Source: a virus. Taken from it: DNA of 61,152 bases. Shown here piece after piece: positions 31,301 to 41,232 of this stretch. Location of the stretch: the IMG/VR virus record IMGVR_UViG_3300020473_000029, positions 1-61,152 of that record; one strand, 5' to 3'. The translations under genes and the position numbers were made by a program. Position 1 is the stretch's first letter. Every line of letters begins with the position of its first letter. The notes beneath the pieces were generated by a model that searched no databases, had not been told where the DNA came from, and saw only the letters and a list, made by a program, of their open reading frames with translations.

Positions 31301-34300
31301 ATGCCACAAAAAACGAACCTCAATATAAACCCTTATTACGATGATTTTAAAAAGTCGAATAACTATTATCGTGTCTTGTACAAACCAGGACATCCGATAC
31401 AAGCAAGGGAATTAACAACATCACAATCAATTCTACAAAATCAATTAGAATCGTTTGGTAGTCATATATTTCAAGAAGGTGCTATGGTAATCCCTGGTGG
31501 GGTTATGTGCGATTCACAATATGCTGCTGTCAAGTTAAATCCAGATCATTTAGGGGTTAATATATCTGTTTATGCTAGTTTTTTGGTTGGAAAACGTTTA
31601 AGAGGTGAAAGTTCAGGTGTAGTTGCAGTTGTTGATAGTTATAGTGATATTAATGAAAATGAAGGTGTTACACATTTAACTATATGGGTTAAGTATGTTC
31701 GTGGTGGTACTGATAATGAAACTTCAACATTTATTGATGGTGAAATATTAATTACAGAAGATGCATTTACCTACGGAAATACTACAATTAATGTAGAAGA
31801 TACTGTTGCATCTATTATTTCTGAAAATGCAAAAGGCGTAGGATATTCTGTAGCTATTGAAAAAGGTGTTTATTTTATTAGGGGAACTTTTGTTGATGTA
31901 TCTAAAGATAGGATTGTTTTAGATCCATATACAAATAATTCTTCATATAGAGTAGGTTTAACTATTTCTGAAGAAATAATATCTTCTAAAGAAGATGAAT
32001 CATTATATGATAATGCTAAGGGATTTTCAAATTATGCTGCTCCAGGTGCAGATAGATTAAAGATTTCTACAAAATTATCTAAAAAATTATTAACTGATAA
32101 TGATGATAAGACATTTGTTGAATTGGTTAGAGTTGAAAATGGAGAAATTAAGAAAATTAAAAGTCAAAATGAATATTCTATAATTAAAGATTATTTTGCT
32201 AAAAGAACATTTGAAGAGTCTGGTGATTATGCTGTAGATAGATTTATAGTTGATGTTGAAGAATTATTAGATAATAGAAAAGGAAATGATGGTATATTCC
32301 TTGATACTCAAATAACTTCAGATGGTAATGTTCCTACTGAGGATATGGTAGCAGTTAATGTATCTGCAGGTAAGGCATATGTTAAAGGTTATGATGTAGA
32401 ATCTGTAGGTACAACTACTGTTGATGTAGATAAACCAAGAGATATACAAAAAGTTGATACCGCAATGGTACCATTTGAATTTGGATTATCAATACGTCTT
32501 AATAATGTTGTTGGTACACCTTTACTTGCTGTTAATAATTCTAGTAATACTGTAGATTTGTATAGTGGTAGAAGAAGTGCTACATCTGGTACTGATACTT
32601 TAATAGGAAAGGCAAGAGTATATTCATTCTCTGTAACTGATGCACCATATACAGGTGCTGCAACTGAATTTGATTTATATCTTTATGATGTTCAGACATA
32701 TACCATAATAACTTTAAATGAATCCATTTCTTCTACAGATGCTCCCATATCAACTCGTGTTAGAGGTGTTAGTAGTGGGGCAACAGGATTTATTGTTGAA
32801 AATCCAAGTACTACTGCAAAATTAACAGAAACTTCTGGTACATTTTTACAAGGAGAAAGATTAATATTTAATGAAGAAGAAAATTCTTCTAATGCTAATG
32901 GTGTTAATAGAACAGTAAAATCTGTCGATACATGGGGTATTAATGATGTTAAATCAGTATTTCAGGATAGTACTGCTCTTGGATTAGACAATGATTTTAT
33001 TGCTGATCTTGCATTACAACCTCGTATTCTTTCAGGATTTAGTGTTACTGATGAAATTGAGGTTGCTGCAACAACAGGTGTTACAAAATGTCCTGGAAGA
33101 AATTTTGCAGCAAAACTTAAAGTAGGATCTCTTATTAGTTATCAACGTTCTGATAATAATGATCTTACCTTGAATAAAGTTACTGCTAATGATGGTTCTA
33201 CTATAACATTAGATGATACACCACTTGATGTTACTGGATTATATGATAATAATTCTGATTTGGCATATGTAGGTACTTTTAGAGTAATGGTACCAATTGT
33301 TAGAAATAATGGTGGATTATATGCAAAACTTGACGAACGTGCAATATCTTCTGTTGATTTTTCATCTTCAAGTCTTGCGGTAGAGACACAAATAAATGAT
33401 CTCACTACAGATTCTGATGGTGCTCTTACTTTTGGTGTAGGAAATATTACAACAGCAAATGCAGGTATTACAACATCATTCTTTGAAACTTTTGATGCTG
33501 AAAGATATAGTATTCATTATAATGCTGGTGCAATTGATCCATTAACATCCGATAAATTTACATTAACAAATAATGGCAAAACAGTTAATTTTACAGGATT
33601 AACTGCGTCTCAAACTAATAATGTTACTGTTAATGCTACTGTTCTAAAACAAGGTATTACAAGTAAGCAAAAAGATTATTTAAGAAGTGAAAAACGTAAT
33701 GTTACTCTTTCAAAATCAGCAGCATCTACTGCAACTACTGGTTTAACTCAAAATAAATTCTACGGTCTTAGAGTTGAAGATAGGGAAATTTCTTTAAATG
33801 TTCCAGATGTTGCTAAAGTTATTGGTGTATACGAATCATTAAATACATCTGCTCCTATTTTAGATAAAATCTCTATTCCATCAGGATTTACTTTAACATC
33901 AAATGCATTGTTGGGTGAAGAGATTATAGGAACAGAAAGCGGAACAGTAGTTCAAATTACAAACATACCTGATGATACAAGTGTAGAATTTGCATATCTC
34001 AATAGTAATAAGTTTGAAGTTGGTGAAGTAATTAAATTTAGAGAGTCTGATATAACTACAACTATAGTTACAATTACCAATGGTTCATATCAAAATGTTA
34101 CTAACGAATTTACTTTAGATAGAGGACATAGAGAAACTCATCATGATTATTCTAGGATTGTAAGAACTAGTACATCATATATTCCAACTTATCAACTCTT
34201 AGTTGTGTATGATAAGTATCGTGTTCCTGCTAATGATAATGGTGATGTTTTTACAGTAAATTCTTATCCACAATCAAGATATGGTGAAATTCCACAATTA

Positions 34301-37300
34301 CCAGATGGAACAAGATTATCAGATGTTCTTGATTTTAGACCAAGAGTATCAGATTTTTCAGTTACTAATAAGTCTCCATTTGCATTTGGAAGTAGAGATT
34401 TTGGTGTTACTGGAAACAATCCATCTTTAATAGTTAAACCAAATGAATCTTCAATAATTGGTTTTGATCATTATCTACCAAGAATGGATAGACTTGTTCT
34501 CACAAAAGCTGGTAAATTTACTGTAATAAAAGGAGAATCTTCATTAAATCCAAAATTCCCAGTGAATGTTGAAGATGCAATGGATATTGCAACTATAGAA
34601 TATCCAGCATACTTATTTGATGTCAGAAATGCAAGAGTTGTGCATATTGACAATAGAAGATATACAATGAGAGATATTGGAAAAATTGAGGATAGAGTAG
34701 AGAATTTAGAGACTATAACATCACTTACAATGCTTGAATTGGATACTAAGTCCTTACAGGTTAAAGATGCTGATGGATTTGATAGGTTTAAAAGTGGTTT
34801 CTTTGTTGATGATTATCGTGATGATCAAAGATTTGAACAAAATTCAAATGCTAGTGTAGATCCTAGAACTAATGAGTTAATAACTCCTATTGATTTTGAA
34901 ACAATTAAACCAGAACTTGCATTAGATCCAGCAGTTGATGTATCAACCGCAGATTTTTCGGCAGATCTTAATTTATTAGATCCTAATGTAAAGAAAACTG
35001 GAGATATATTGACTCTTAATTATACTGAAAAAGAGTGGATTAAACAACCATTAGCATCAATAGTTGAAAATGTTAATCCATTTAGTATGGTTGAGTATAA
35101 TGGTAATGTAAAACTTTCTCCAGCATCTGATAACTGGGTAAGAACTGTTTATATTGATGGTGGAGTTAGAAACGTTACTGCTGGAGTTTCTGGTAATAGT
35201 GTTACTTGGGCAGGTCAAGGTGGATCTCAACAAAGTGCTGGATGGACTACATCTGGTACTGGAACTGGTAGTGGTGAATCATGGCAACCAGATGAGAATA
35301 CAGTATATGCTTCTGGTGCTGGATCTAGAACACTCGATACATTTATAGAAACTATATTAACTGGTAGTGCTGCTGATACTCATATACGTTCAAGGAACGT
35401 TACTTTTAATGCTCATGGACTAGCTCCATATACAAAATATCATTCATTCTTTGATGGTCAAAGTGGTTTAGATATTATTCCAAAATTGGTTCAGATTTCA
35501 ATGAATTCTGGTGCATTTACTGCAGGTGAAACCGTTCATGGATATATTGGAGCAGAATTGTTATTTGTAGCAAGATTATGTTCTCCTAGTCATAAAGAAG
35601 GACCACTTACTGCACCTACAACAACTATGGGTAACAATCCATATGATAGAGGTATTATTTTATCTTTAGCATATTCTGCATCTGCTACAGTATTGAATAT
35701 TGATCTCAATGGATTGCATGAAGAAGCAAGAGGAGAATTCTATGGTTATATCACAAAAGGAATGACCATATTGGGTACAACTTCTAATGCGGAAGCAACT
35801 GTTTCAGATATTAACTTAATTACAGACAATTGGGGTGATTTAGCAGGATCATTCTTTATCAGATGTCCTTTAATGAATCCAGCACCTCCAAAGAGATTTA
35901 CAGTTGGAACTAAGACATTTAAATTAACTTCTAGTGATACTAATGCAGAACCACTACCTGGAAGTTTATTAATTCAAGCATGTGAGACCACTTATAAAAC
36001 CAGTGGTATAGTAGAAACATATAAACAGACAACAGTTGTTGTTAAAGACCCTCCTGCTCCCCCACCACCACCTCCAGCAGATGATGGAGATCCTTTAGCA
36101 CAATCATTTACAGTTGATGAAACTGGTGCTTATTTAACTGGTGTGGATTTCTTCTTTGGAAATAAAGATCCTCAAGAAAAAATTGCATGTGAATTAAGAA
36201 CAATGGAGTTGGGAACACCAACAAATATTATGGTTCAAGATTTTGCTAGAGTTGATTTGCATCCATCAGAAGTTAATACTTCTGCTGATGGTACAGTACC
36301 AACTAGATTCCAATTCCCATCACCAATTTATTTGGAACCAGAAAGGGAATATGCATTAGTTCTTAGAGCACCTACTACACTTCTTTATGAAGCATGGATT
36401 GCTCAAATGGGTGATAAAACCGTTGGAACATCAGATTTACCTGATGATGAAAATGTAATGGTTACTAAACAATATCTTGGTGGTAGTTTATTCAAATCAC
36501 AGAATGGAACTATATGGACAGCAAGCCAATTCCAAGATCTTAAATTTACTCTCCATAAGGCAGAGTTTGTACCAAGTGGAACTGCAACATTCTATAACCC
36601 AAATCTTAATTTATCTGAAGTTGGTCATACTGGATTAATTTACAATCCAATTAAAGTATTCCCAAGAAAATTAAAGGTTACTATTGATGCGGTTGCTGGC
36701 GGTTCAGGTACTTTAGATCAACCTGGTGCTAAGATTTCAGATGGAACTACAAATACAGATGCATTTGGTTATCTTGAAAGAGTTGGTGGTGGTGCTAATC
36801 AAGGAGCATTAACTCAAACTAATGCAGGTACTGGATATGAGAATGGTACATATACTGCTGTCCCTCTCTACACTATAACTGGTGCTGGATCAGGTGCTAC
36901 TGCAACAGTTGTTGTAGCTACAAATAAAGTTAGTAGTGTAACTATTGGATTAAATCAAAATGGATCTGGATACTCTGTAGGTGACGTTGTTGGTGTCACT
37001 ACAGCAGATGTAGGAAAAGGAAGTGGAGCTCAATTCTCAATTCCTTCTCTTCTCAATTATGATACATTATATCTAACTGATTGTCGAGGTGAAACTTTTG
37101 ATACGTCTGGTTCAACAGACTTCTATGTAGATGGAACTGTATTTAATACTGGTAGTACTCATATTACTGCATGTACTCAGACTGGAGGTGTTCTCTATAC
37201 AGGTAATGTTGTTGAGATTCAAAAACCTAATCATGCAATGCATGGTGCTAATAACTTAGTAACTCTTGAAAATATTCAACCAAATAGTGTTCAAACATCA

Positions 37301-38554
37301 TTAAGTGCAGAATTGGGAATTAATGAAACAGGATCAATTTCTATTGCAAATACATCCACATTCAATAATTTTGAAGGTATTAGTACTTCTCAAGGTTATG
37401 CTAAGATTAATAATGAAATTATCTACTATAATTCAATTACTTCCGATGGAGGTGGTGGTGGAACTTTAGGTATAGGTACTAGAGGTGTTGATGGCACTCT
37501 AAGAAGAACACATCCTAATGGATCTGAGATATCTACTTATGAATTAAGTGGTGTATCTCTTAAGAGAATTAATAGATCTCATACTGCAGGTTCAATATTA
37601 TCTGATCCTATGGAAACTGACAAATACTACTTATCGATTGATCGTAGTGGTGTTGTTGGAAGTTTGGCAAGACAATCTGGAGATACTCAAGTAAGTTTCA
37701 CTGCTGAAAATGTTGGTAGTGGTTTAAATAACTTCTCATCTGCTAACGTTCAATTTAATACTATTGAACCTAGAATGAGTGTTATTACTCCTGGTTCTGG
37801 AACATTTATTAGGTCTTCCATGAGAACTATATCAGCAACTAGTGCTGGTGGAAATGAAGTATCATTCCAAGATAATGGTTTTGAACCAGTAACTCTTAAC
37901 CAATTAAATATCCTCCCAACTACAAGGATGCTTGCTTCTAGAGTTAATGAGAATGAATATCTACCTAATTTCCCTGATAACAAATCATTTACTATGACTG
38001 TTGATTTAAGATCCGATGATCCTAATTTATCACCAGCAATTAATATTGAAAATGAAGTTCTTATTCTAGGAAGAAGTAGATTAAATAAACCTATTTCAGA
38101 TTATGTAACTGATGGTAGGTCAAATGCACTTGACAGTGATCCACATACATCAACTTATATTACTAAGAAAGTAAATCTACAGAATCCAGCATCTTCATTG
38201 AAAGTTATTGTTGGTGCTTATAGAGATGAATCTGCTGACTTTAGGGTTTTATATCAATTGTTTAAGGCAGATTCTAGTGAAATTGAACCAGCATTTGAAC
38301 TATTCCCTGGATATGATAATCTAAGAGATTTAGATGGTGATGGTTTTGGTGATCTTGTTATTGATTCTACTTTAAGTAGTGGAAGACCAGATAAATTAGT
38401 ATCTGGAAGTCTAGACGGTGAATTTAAAGAGTATCAATTCAGTATTGATGAATTAGATGCATTTACTGGTTTTAGAGTTAAGATTGTAATGAGTGGAACA
38501 AATGAAGCAAAACCACCAAGATTTAAAGATCTAAGATGTATTGCACTTGCTTAA
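31301..38554 (+). CDS. DUF4815-type virion structural protein (2,417 aa)
   Basis: The N-terminus (NINPYYDDFKKSNNYYRVLY, PIQARELTTSQSILQNQLES, FGSHIFQEGAMVIPGG) is the DUF4815 signature found next to gp8 in cyanophages. A Pro-rich hinge (PPAPPPPPPAD, about residue 1586) precedes DPLAQSFTVDETGAYLTGVD, the conserved C-terminal region of this family. A 'GxGY' module lies near 1840-1906. It probably replaces T4 gp9/gp10-type fibre attachment proteins. It is long for the family as I know it. Starts three bases after gp8. Confidence 0.85.
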   Translation: MPQKTNLNINPYYDDFKKSNNYYRVLYKPGHPIQARELTTSQSILQNQLESFGSHIFQEGAMVIPGGVMCDSQYAAVKLNPDHLGVNISVYASFLVGKRLRGESSGVVAVVDSYSDINENEGVTHLTIWVKYVRGGTDNETSTFIDGEILITEDAFTYGNTTINVEDTVASIISENAKGVGYSVAIEKGVYFIRGTFVDVSKDRIVLDPYTNNSSYRVGLTISEEIISSKEDESLYDNAKGFSNYAAPGADRLKISTKLSKKLLTDNDDKTFVELVRVENGEIKKIKSQNEYSIIKDYFAKRTFEESGDYAVDRFIVDVEELLDNRKGNDGIFLDTQITSDGNVPTEDMVAVNVSAGKAYVKGYDVESVGTTTVDVDKPRDIQKVDTAMVPFEFGLSIRLNNVVGTPLLAVNNSSNTVDLYSGRRSATSGTDTLIGKARVYSFSVTDAPYTGAATEFDLYLYDVQTYTIITLNESISSTDAPISTRVRGVSSGATGFIVENPSTTAKLTETSGTFLQGERLIFNEEENSSNANGVNRTVKSVDTWGINDVKSVFQDSTALGLDNDFIADLALQPRILSGFSVTDEIEVAATTGVTKCPGRNFAAKLKVGSLISYQRSDNNDLTLNKVTANDGSTITLDDTPLDVTGLYDNNSDLAYVGTFRVMVPIVRNNGGLYAKLDERAISSVDFSSSSLAVETQINDLTTDSDGALTFGVGNITTANAGITTSFFETFDAERYSIHYNAGAIDPLTSDKFTLTNNGKTVNFTGLTASQTNNVTVNATVLKQGITSKQKDYLRSEKRNVTLSKSAASTATTGLTQNKFYGLRVEDREISLNVPDVAKVIGVYESLNTSAPILDKISIPSGFTLTSNALLGEEIIGTESGTVVQITNIPDDTSVEFAYLNSNKFEVGEVIKFRESDITTTIVTITNGSYQNVTNEFTLDRGHRETHHDYSRIVRTSTSYIPTYQLLVVYDKYRVPANDNGDVFTVNSYPQSRYGEIPQLPDGTRLSDVLDFRPRVSDFSVTNKSPFAFGSRDFGVTGNNPSLIVKPNESSIIGFDHYLPRMDRLVLTKAGKFTVIKGESSLNPKFPVNVEDAMDIATIEYPAYLFDVRNARVVHIDNRRYTMRDIGKIEDRVENLETITSLTMLELDTKSLQVKDADGFDRFKSGFFVDDYRDDQRFEQNSNASVDPRTNELITPIDFETIKPELALDPAVDVSTADFSADLNLLDPNVKKTGDILTLNYTEKEWIKQPLASIVENVNPFSMVEYNGNVKLSPASDNWVRTVYIDGGVRNVTAGVSGNSVTWAGQGGSQQSAGWTTSGTGTGSGESWQPDENTVYASGAGSRTLDTFIETILTGSAADTHIRSRNVTFNAHGLAPYTKYHSFFDGQSGLDIIPKLVQISMNSGAFTAGETVHGYIGAELLFVARLCSPSHKEGPLTAPTTTMGNNPYDRGIILSLAYSASATVLNIDLNGLHEEARGEFYGYITKGMTILGTTSNAEATVSDINLITDNWGDLAGSFFIRCPLMNPAPPKRFTVGTKTFKLTSSDTNAEPLPGSLLIQACETTYKTSGIVETYKQTTVVVKDPPAPPPPPPADDGDPLAQSFTVDETGAYLTGVDFFFGNKDPQEKIACELRTMELGTPTNIMVQDFARVDLHPSEVNTSADGTVPTRFQFPSPIYLEPEREYALVLRAPTTLLYEAWIAQMGDKTVGTSDLPDDENVMVTKQYLGGSLFKSQNGTIWTASQFQDLKFTLHKAEFVPSGTATFYNPNLNLSEVGHTGLIYNPIKVFPRKLKVTIDAVAGGSGTLDQPGAKISDGTTNTDAFGYLERVGGGANQGALTQTNAGTGYENGTYTAVPLYTITGAGSGATATVVVATNKVSSVTIGLNQNGSGYSVGDVVGVTTADVGKGSGAQFSIPSLLNYDTLYLTDCRGETFDTSGSTDFYVDGTVFNTGSTHITACTQTGGVLYTGNVVEIQKPNHAMHGANNLVTLENIQPNSVQTSLSAELGINETGSISIANTSTFNNFEGISTSQGYAKINNEIIYYNSITSDGGGGGTLGIGTRGVDGTLRRTHPNGSEISTYELSGVSLKRINRSHTAGSILSDPMETDKYYLSIDRSGVVGSLARQSGDTQVSFTAENVGSGLNNFSSANVQFNTIEPRMSVITPGSGTFIRSSMRTISATSAGGNEVSFQDNGFEPVTLNQLNILPTTRMLASRVNENEYLPNFPDNKSFTMTVDLRSDDPNLSPAINIENEVLILGRSRLNKPISDYVTDGRSNALDSDPHTSTYITKKVNLQNPASSLKVIVGAYRDESADFRVLYQLFKADSSEIEPAFELFPGYDNLRDLDGDGFGDLVIDSTLSSGRPDKLVSGSLDGEFKEYQFSIDELDAFTGFRVKIVMSGTNEAKPPRFKDLRCIALA

Positions 38555-38555
38555 T

Positions 38556-38750
38556 ATGTTAAGAGTTGATGGTCATAAGAATCTTTATAGAGAAGATTCT
38601 TCTGGTGCTATAGTTAATACTGATACAGTTTCATATAAACAATATATGAAATTGAAAGAAAGGAAGAGGAATGAAAAAGAAGAACTTGATCGTTTAAAAA
38701 GTGAATTAGATGAGATTAAATCTTTATTGAAAGAACTACAGCATAAATAA
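38556..38750 (+). CDS. Short coiled-coil virion-region protein (64 aa)
   Basis: The start at 38556 (MLRVDGHKNLYREDSSGAIV) lies just after the preceding stop and is preferred to 38541, which overlaps it. Residues 30-64 form a Lys/Glu heptad-rich coiled coil (ELDRLKSELDEIKSLLKEL). Conserved at this place in cyanophages, as I recall. Probably structural or an assembly factor. Confidence 0.7.
   Translation: MLRVDGHKNLYREDSSGAIVNTDTVSYKQYMKLKERKRNEKEELDRLKSELDEIKSLLKELQHK
38742..38749 (+). promoter_or_regulatory. T4-type late promoter
   Basis: CATAAATA overlapping the end of the previous gene, 20 bases before the start at 38770. Confidence 0.6.
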
Positions 38751-38769
38751 TTAAAAATATAATTAACTG

Positions 38770-39108
38770 ATGGCAGTATACGTAACTAATCTTGTTGTAA
38801 ATGCTGGTGCTGATTTCAGTCAGAGTTTTACTCTAGAAGATGCTAATAGCAATTCGGCAAAAAATTTGGCTGGGCATAAGGTTTCTGCACAAATGAGGAA
38901 ACATGCTGCAAGTTCAACTAAAACCAATTTTACAACTGCAATAGTAAATGTTGCTACAGGAGAGATTAAAGTAGGTCTTACTACAACTCAGACTGCAGCA
39001 TTAAAACCTGGTAGATATGTATATGATGTAATGCTTACTGATAATACCGATTCTATGAGTAGAGTCGTTGAAGGTATGGTATTAGTTAGAGAGGGAGTCA
39101 CTCGATGA
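38770..39108 (+). CDS. Virion structural protein, BppU-like beta domain (112 aa)
   Basis: VTNLVVNAGADFSQSFTLED, then KVSAQMRKHAASSTKTNF and LKPGRYVYDVMLTD form a beta-sandwich pattern like N-terminal domains of baseplate upper proteins. I recall this family in this position in cyanophages. It likely links fibres to the baseplate. The stop overlaps the next start (ATGA). Confidence 0.7.
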   Translation: MAVYVTNLVVNAGADFSQSFTLEDANSNSAKNLAGHKVSAQMRKHAASSTKTNFTTAIVNVATGEIKVGLTTTQTAALKPGRYVYDVMLTDNTDSMSRVVEGMVLVREGVTR

Positions 39109-39368
39109 GTGTTAAAGTAACCACAAATGCAGCAAGTACTGTTCAAGTTCGTGTAGGACAGCAAAATGCTATTAAAGTAGTATCTTCAAGTTTATCATCT
39201 TCTGGTAATCTTGCTAATATTAATGATATAGATGCATCAAATAGAGAAAATCTAAGTATGTTAATGTATAATAATACAACAGGAAAGTATGAACATGTAT
39301 CACCATTTCATGTAGTTGATATGTCAGATAGTGTCCAAGATAGTGCTATGGACGGTGGTACTTTTTGA
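39105..39368 (+). CDS. Small virion-region protein (87 aa)
   Basis: Begins MSVKVTTNAASTVQVRVGQQ; Ser/Ala/Asn rich, ending DSAMDGGTF. The similar terminal pattern DGGSF ends the next protein (512 aa), suggesting a shared C-terminal motif. It is probably a fibre-associated structural protein, by position. Confidence 0.65.
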   Translation: MSVKVTTNAASTVQVRVGQQNAIKVVSSSLSSSGNLANINDIDASNRENLSMLMYNNTTGKYEHVSPFHVVDMSDSVQDSAMDGGTF

Positions 39369-39383
39369 TTAAGATCTTTATCG

Positions 39384-39391
39384 AATAAATA
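39384..39391 (+). promoter_or_regulatory. T4-type late promoter
   Basis: AATAAATA, 25 bases before the fibre-like gene at 39417. Confidence 0.6.
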
Positions 39392-39416
39392 TAATTAAAA
39401 GTAAAGAAATTACAAC

Positions 39417-40955
39417 ATGGCTTCTCCTGTAATTCAGTTTAAGAGAGGTGCTTTCGCTAGTTTGCCAGCGTTAAAGGCAGGAGAACCTGCTTTTACCAAT
39501 GACAAATATGATTTATATATTGGATTAGATAATAACTCTTCAAACAACAAATTTTTCGGTTCTCATCGATATTGGTTGAAAGAAACCACCACTGCTGGTT
39601 CAGGATTGAACTTAGTTGAGGGAACAAACAATGGTACTCACTCTATAACAGTACAATCACCTGCATCATTAGCAGCAGATTATTCCATTACATTTCCTGA
39701 TGCACAGGGAGCAAACACAACGATACTTCAGAATAATGGGTCTGGTGTATTAAGTTGGACTGCTGCACCTACCTTTACTGGTGCCCTGACAATATCAGAT
39801 ACCACTGATTCTACTAATAAGGATACTGGTGCTATCATTTGTGAAGGTGGTGTTGGTATAGAAAAGAGTGTTCATGTTGGAGCAGCACTTTCTGTAACAG
39901 ATAGGTTATATGTAGGAGGACAATCAGAATTTATTGGTATTGCTACATTCCGTGGTGGTACAGTTAGACTTGGTGATTCTGCTTCAGATGATATTTACGT
40001 TGGTGGTGAATTTAAATCTAATCTTGTTCCAGATGATGATGGTACTTATGATCTAGGTACATCTTCACAAGAATGGAATGATCTGTTTATTGATGGAACA
40101 GCAAATATTGATTCATTAGTTGCTGATACAGCAGATATAAACGGTGGTACTGTTGATGGTGCTACTATCGGTGCTAACTCAGCATCCACAGGTGCTTTTA
40201 CAACTTTATCTGCTAGTGGTCAAACTGATCTAAATGGTGACATCAACCTCGGTAACGCTAATACTGATAGTATTACTCCTGTTGGTAGATTTGATGCTCA
40301 TATCATACCTCTTACTGATAATGCGGTAGATTTAGGTGCATCTGGAGTAGAATTTAAAGACTTATACCTTGATGGTACAGCAAATATTGATACATTATCT
40401 GCTGATAGTGCAACACTTGGTACTGCAATAGTTTCTGACTTAACAGACAATCGTGTTGTTATTGCTGGTACTTCTGGAGAACTAGAAGATAGTGCAAACC
40501 TAACATTCGATGGTTCTACACTTGCACTTACAGGTGCTCTTACAGTTTCAACTAACGCAACCATAACTGGTAATCTAACCGTTCTGGGCACACAATCAAT
40601 CTTAAACACAGAAACGTTAAAGGTTGAAGATAGTCTTATTGAAGTTGGACTTGTTAATAGTGGTGGTTCACTTGTACCACCAAGTTCAGATGGCAACATT
40701 GATGTTGGTGTCATAATGCACTATTATAGCGGTTCTGCTAAGAAGGCTGCTGTATATTGGGATGATTCCGTATCAAGAGTTGTTGTTGGTTCAGACGTTT
40801 CTGAATCTACTAGTGTTCTAACTGCTGCTGCATATGCTGCATTAGAAGTTGGTTCATTATGGATTAAAGATGCTGCAGGTCAAACAGAGACTATTGGACA
40901 TGATGGATCACAAAGAATTCTTCATAATATAACTGTAGATGGTGGTTCGTTCTAA
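39417..40955 (+). CDS. Tail-fibre-like protein (512 aa)
   Basis: The N-terminus (VIQFKRGAFASLPALKAGEP, YDLYIGLDNN) is the common attachment domain of phage fibre and fibre-accessory proteins. The middle holds imperfect repeats such as DLGTSSQEWNDLFIDGTANI and DLGASGVEFKDLYLDGTANI. The C-terminus is DNITVDGGSF-like. It probably forms trimeric fibres for host contact. Own late promoter upstream; a terminator follows. Confidence 0.8.
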   Translation: MASPVIQFKRGAFASLPALKAGEPAFTNDKYDLYIGLDNNSSNNKFFGSHRYWLKETTTAGSGLNLVEGTNNGTHSITVQSPASLAADYSITFPDAQGANTTILQNNGSGVLSWTAAPTFTGALTISDTTDSTNKDTGAIICEGGVGIEKSVHVGAALSVTDRLYVGGQSEFIGIATFRGGTVRLGDSASDDIYVGGEFKSNLVPDDDGTYDLGTSSQEWNDLFIDGTANIDSLVADTADINGGTVDGATIGANSASTGAFTTLSASGQTDLNGDINLGNANTDSITPVGRFDAHIIPLTDNAVDLGASGVEFKDLYLDGTANIDTLSADSATLGTAIVSDLTDNRVVIAGTSGELEDSANLTFDGSTLALTGALTVSTNATITGNLTVLGTQSILNTETLKVEDSLIEVGLVNSGGSLVPPSSDGNIDVGVIMHYYSGSAKKAAVYWDDSVSRVVVGSDVSESTSVLTAAAYAALEVGSLWIKDAAGQTETIGHDGSQRILHNITVDGGSF

Positions 40956-40971
40956 CAACTAAATAATAACT

Positions 40972-40979
40972 TATAAATA
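40972..40979 (+). promoter_or_regulatory. T4-type late promoter abutting a terminator
   Basis: TATAAATA ending one base before the terminator stem. A second box, CTAAATA, is at 40959-40965. A start six or seven bases downstream would fall within the left arm of the stem. Confidence 0.65.
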
Positions 40980-40980
40980 T

Positions 40981-41007
40981 AGGTGGGATAACTCCCACCT
41001 TTTTTTA
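40981..41007 (+). terminator. Rho-independent terminator
   Basis: AGGTGGGA (40981-40988), loop TAAC and TCCCACCT (40993-41000) followed by seven T. It ends the fibre transcript. Confidence 0.9.
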
Positions 41008-41016
41008 TATCTAACT

Positions 41017-41232
41017 ATGAATGAACAAGATTATAAGAATTTGATCGTAGCATATCAAAACAAATCTTACGATTTATTTTCTCAAGTTGTTGCTTTAGAA
41101 GCAAAACTAACTACTTCAAATCAATTAGTGGAGGCATTAACTGCTAAAGTTAACGAATTGAAATCTGACTTAGAGAAAAAACCAAAAACACGAAAGAGTA
41201 GTACAAAACAAACTGAGATTGGGGAATTCTAA
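41017..41232 (+). CDS. Small coiled-coil protein (71 aa)
   Basis: Residues 5-52 form a helix with heptad spacing (LFSQVVALEAKLTTSNQLVE, then LTAKVNELKSDLEKK), and the tail is basic. Coupled to gp13 by a shared base (TAATG). Conserved before gp13 in cyanophages, as I recall. Function unknown. Confidence 0.65.
   Translation: MNEQDYKNLIVAYQNKSYDLFSQVVALEAKLTTSNQLVEALTAKVNELKSDLEKKPKTRKSSTKQTEIGEF

Noticed and set aside
15789-38554. Several reading frames of 60 to 100 codons inside the two large structural genes (for example 16289-16582, 23063-23329 and 25745-25996 on the minus strand)
   Set aside because: All are shadows of strongly supported genes, have no ribosome sites and look like reversed Gly/Thr repeats.
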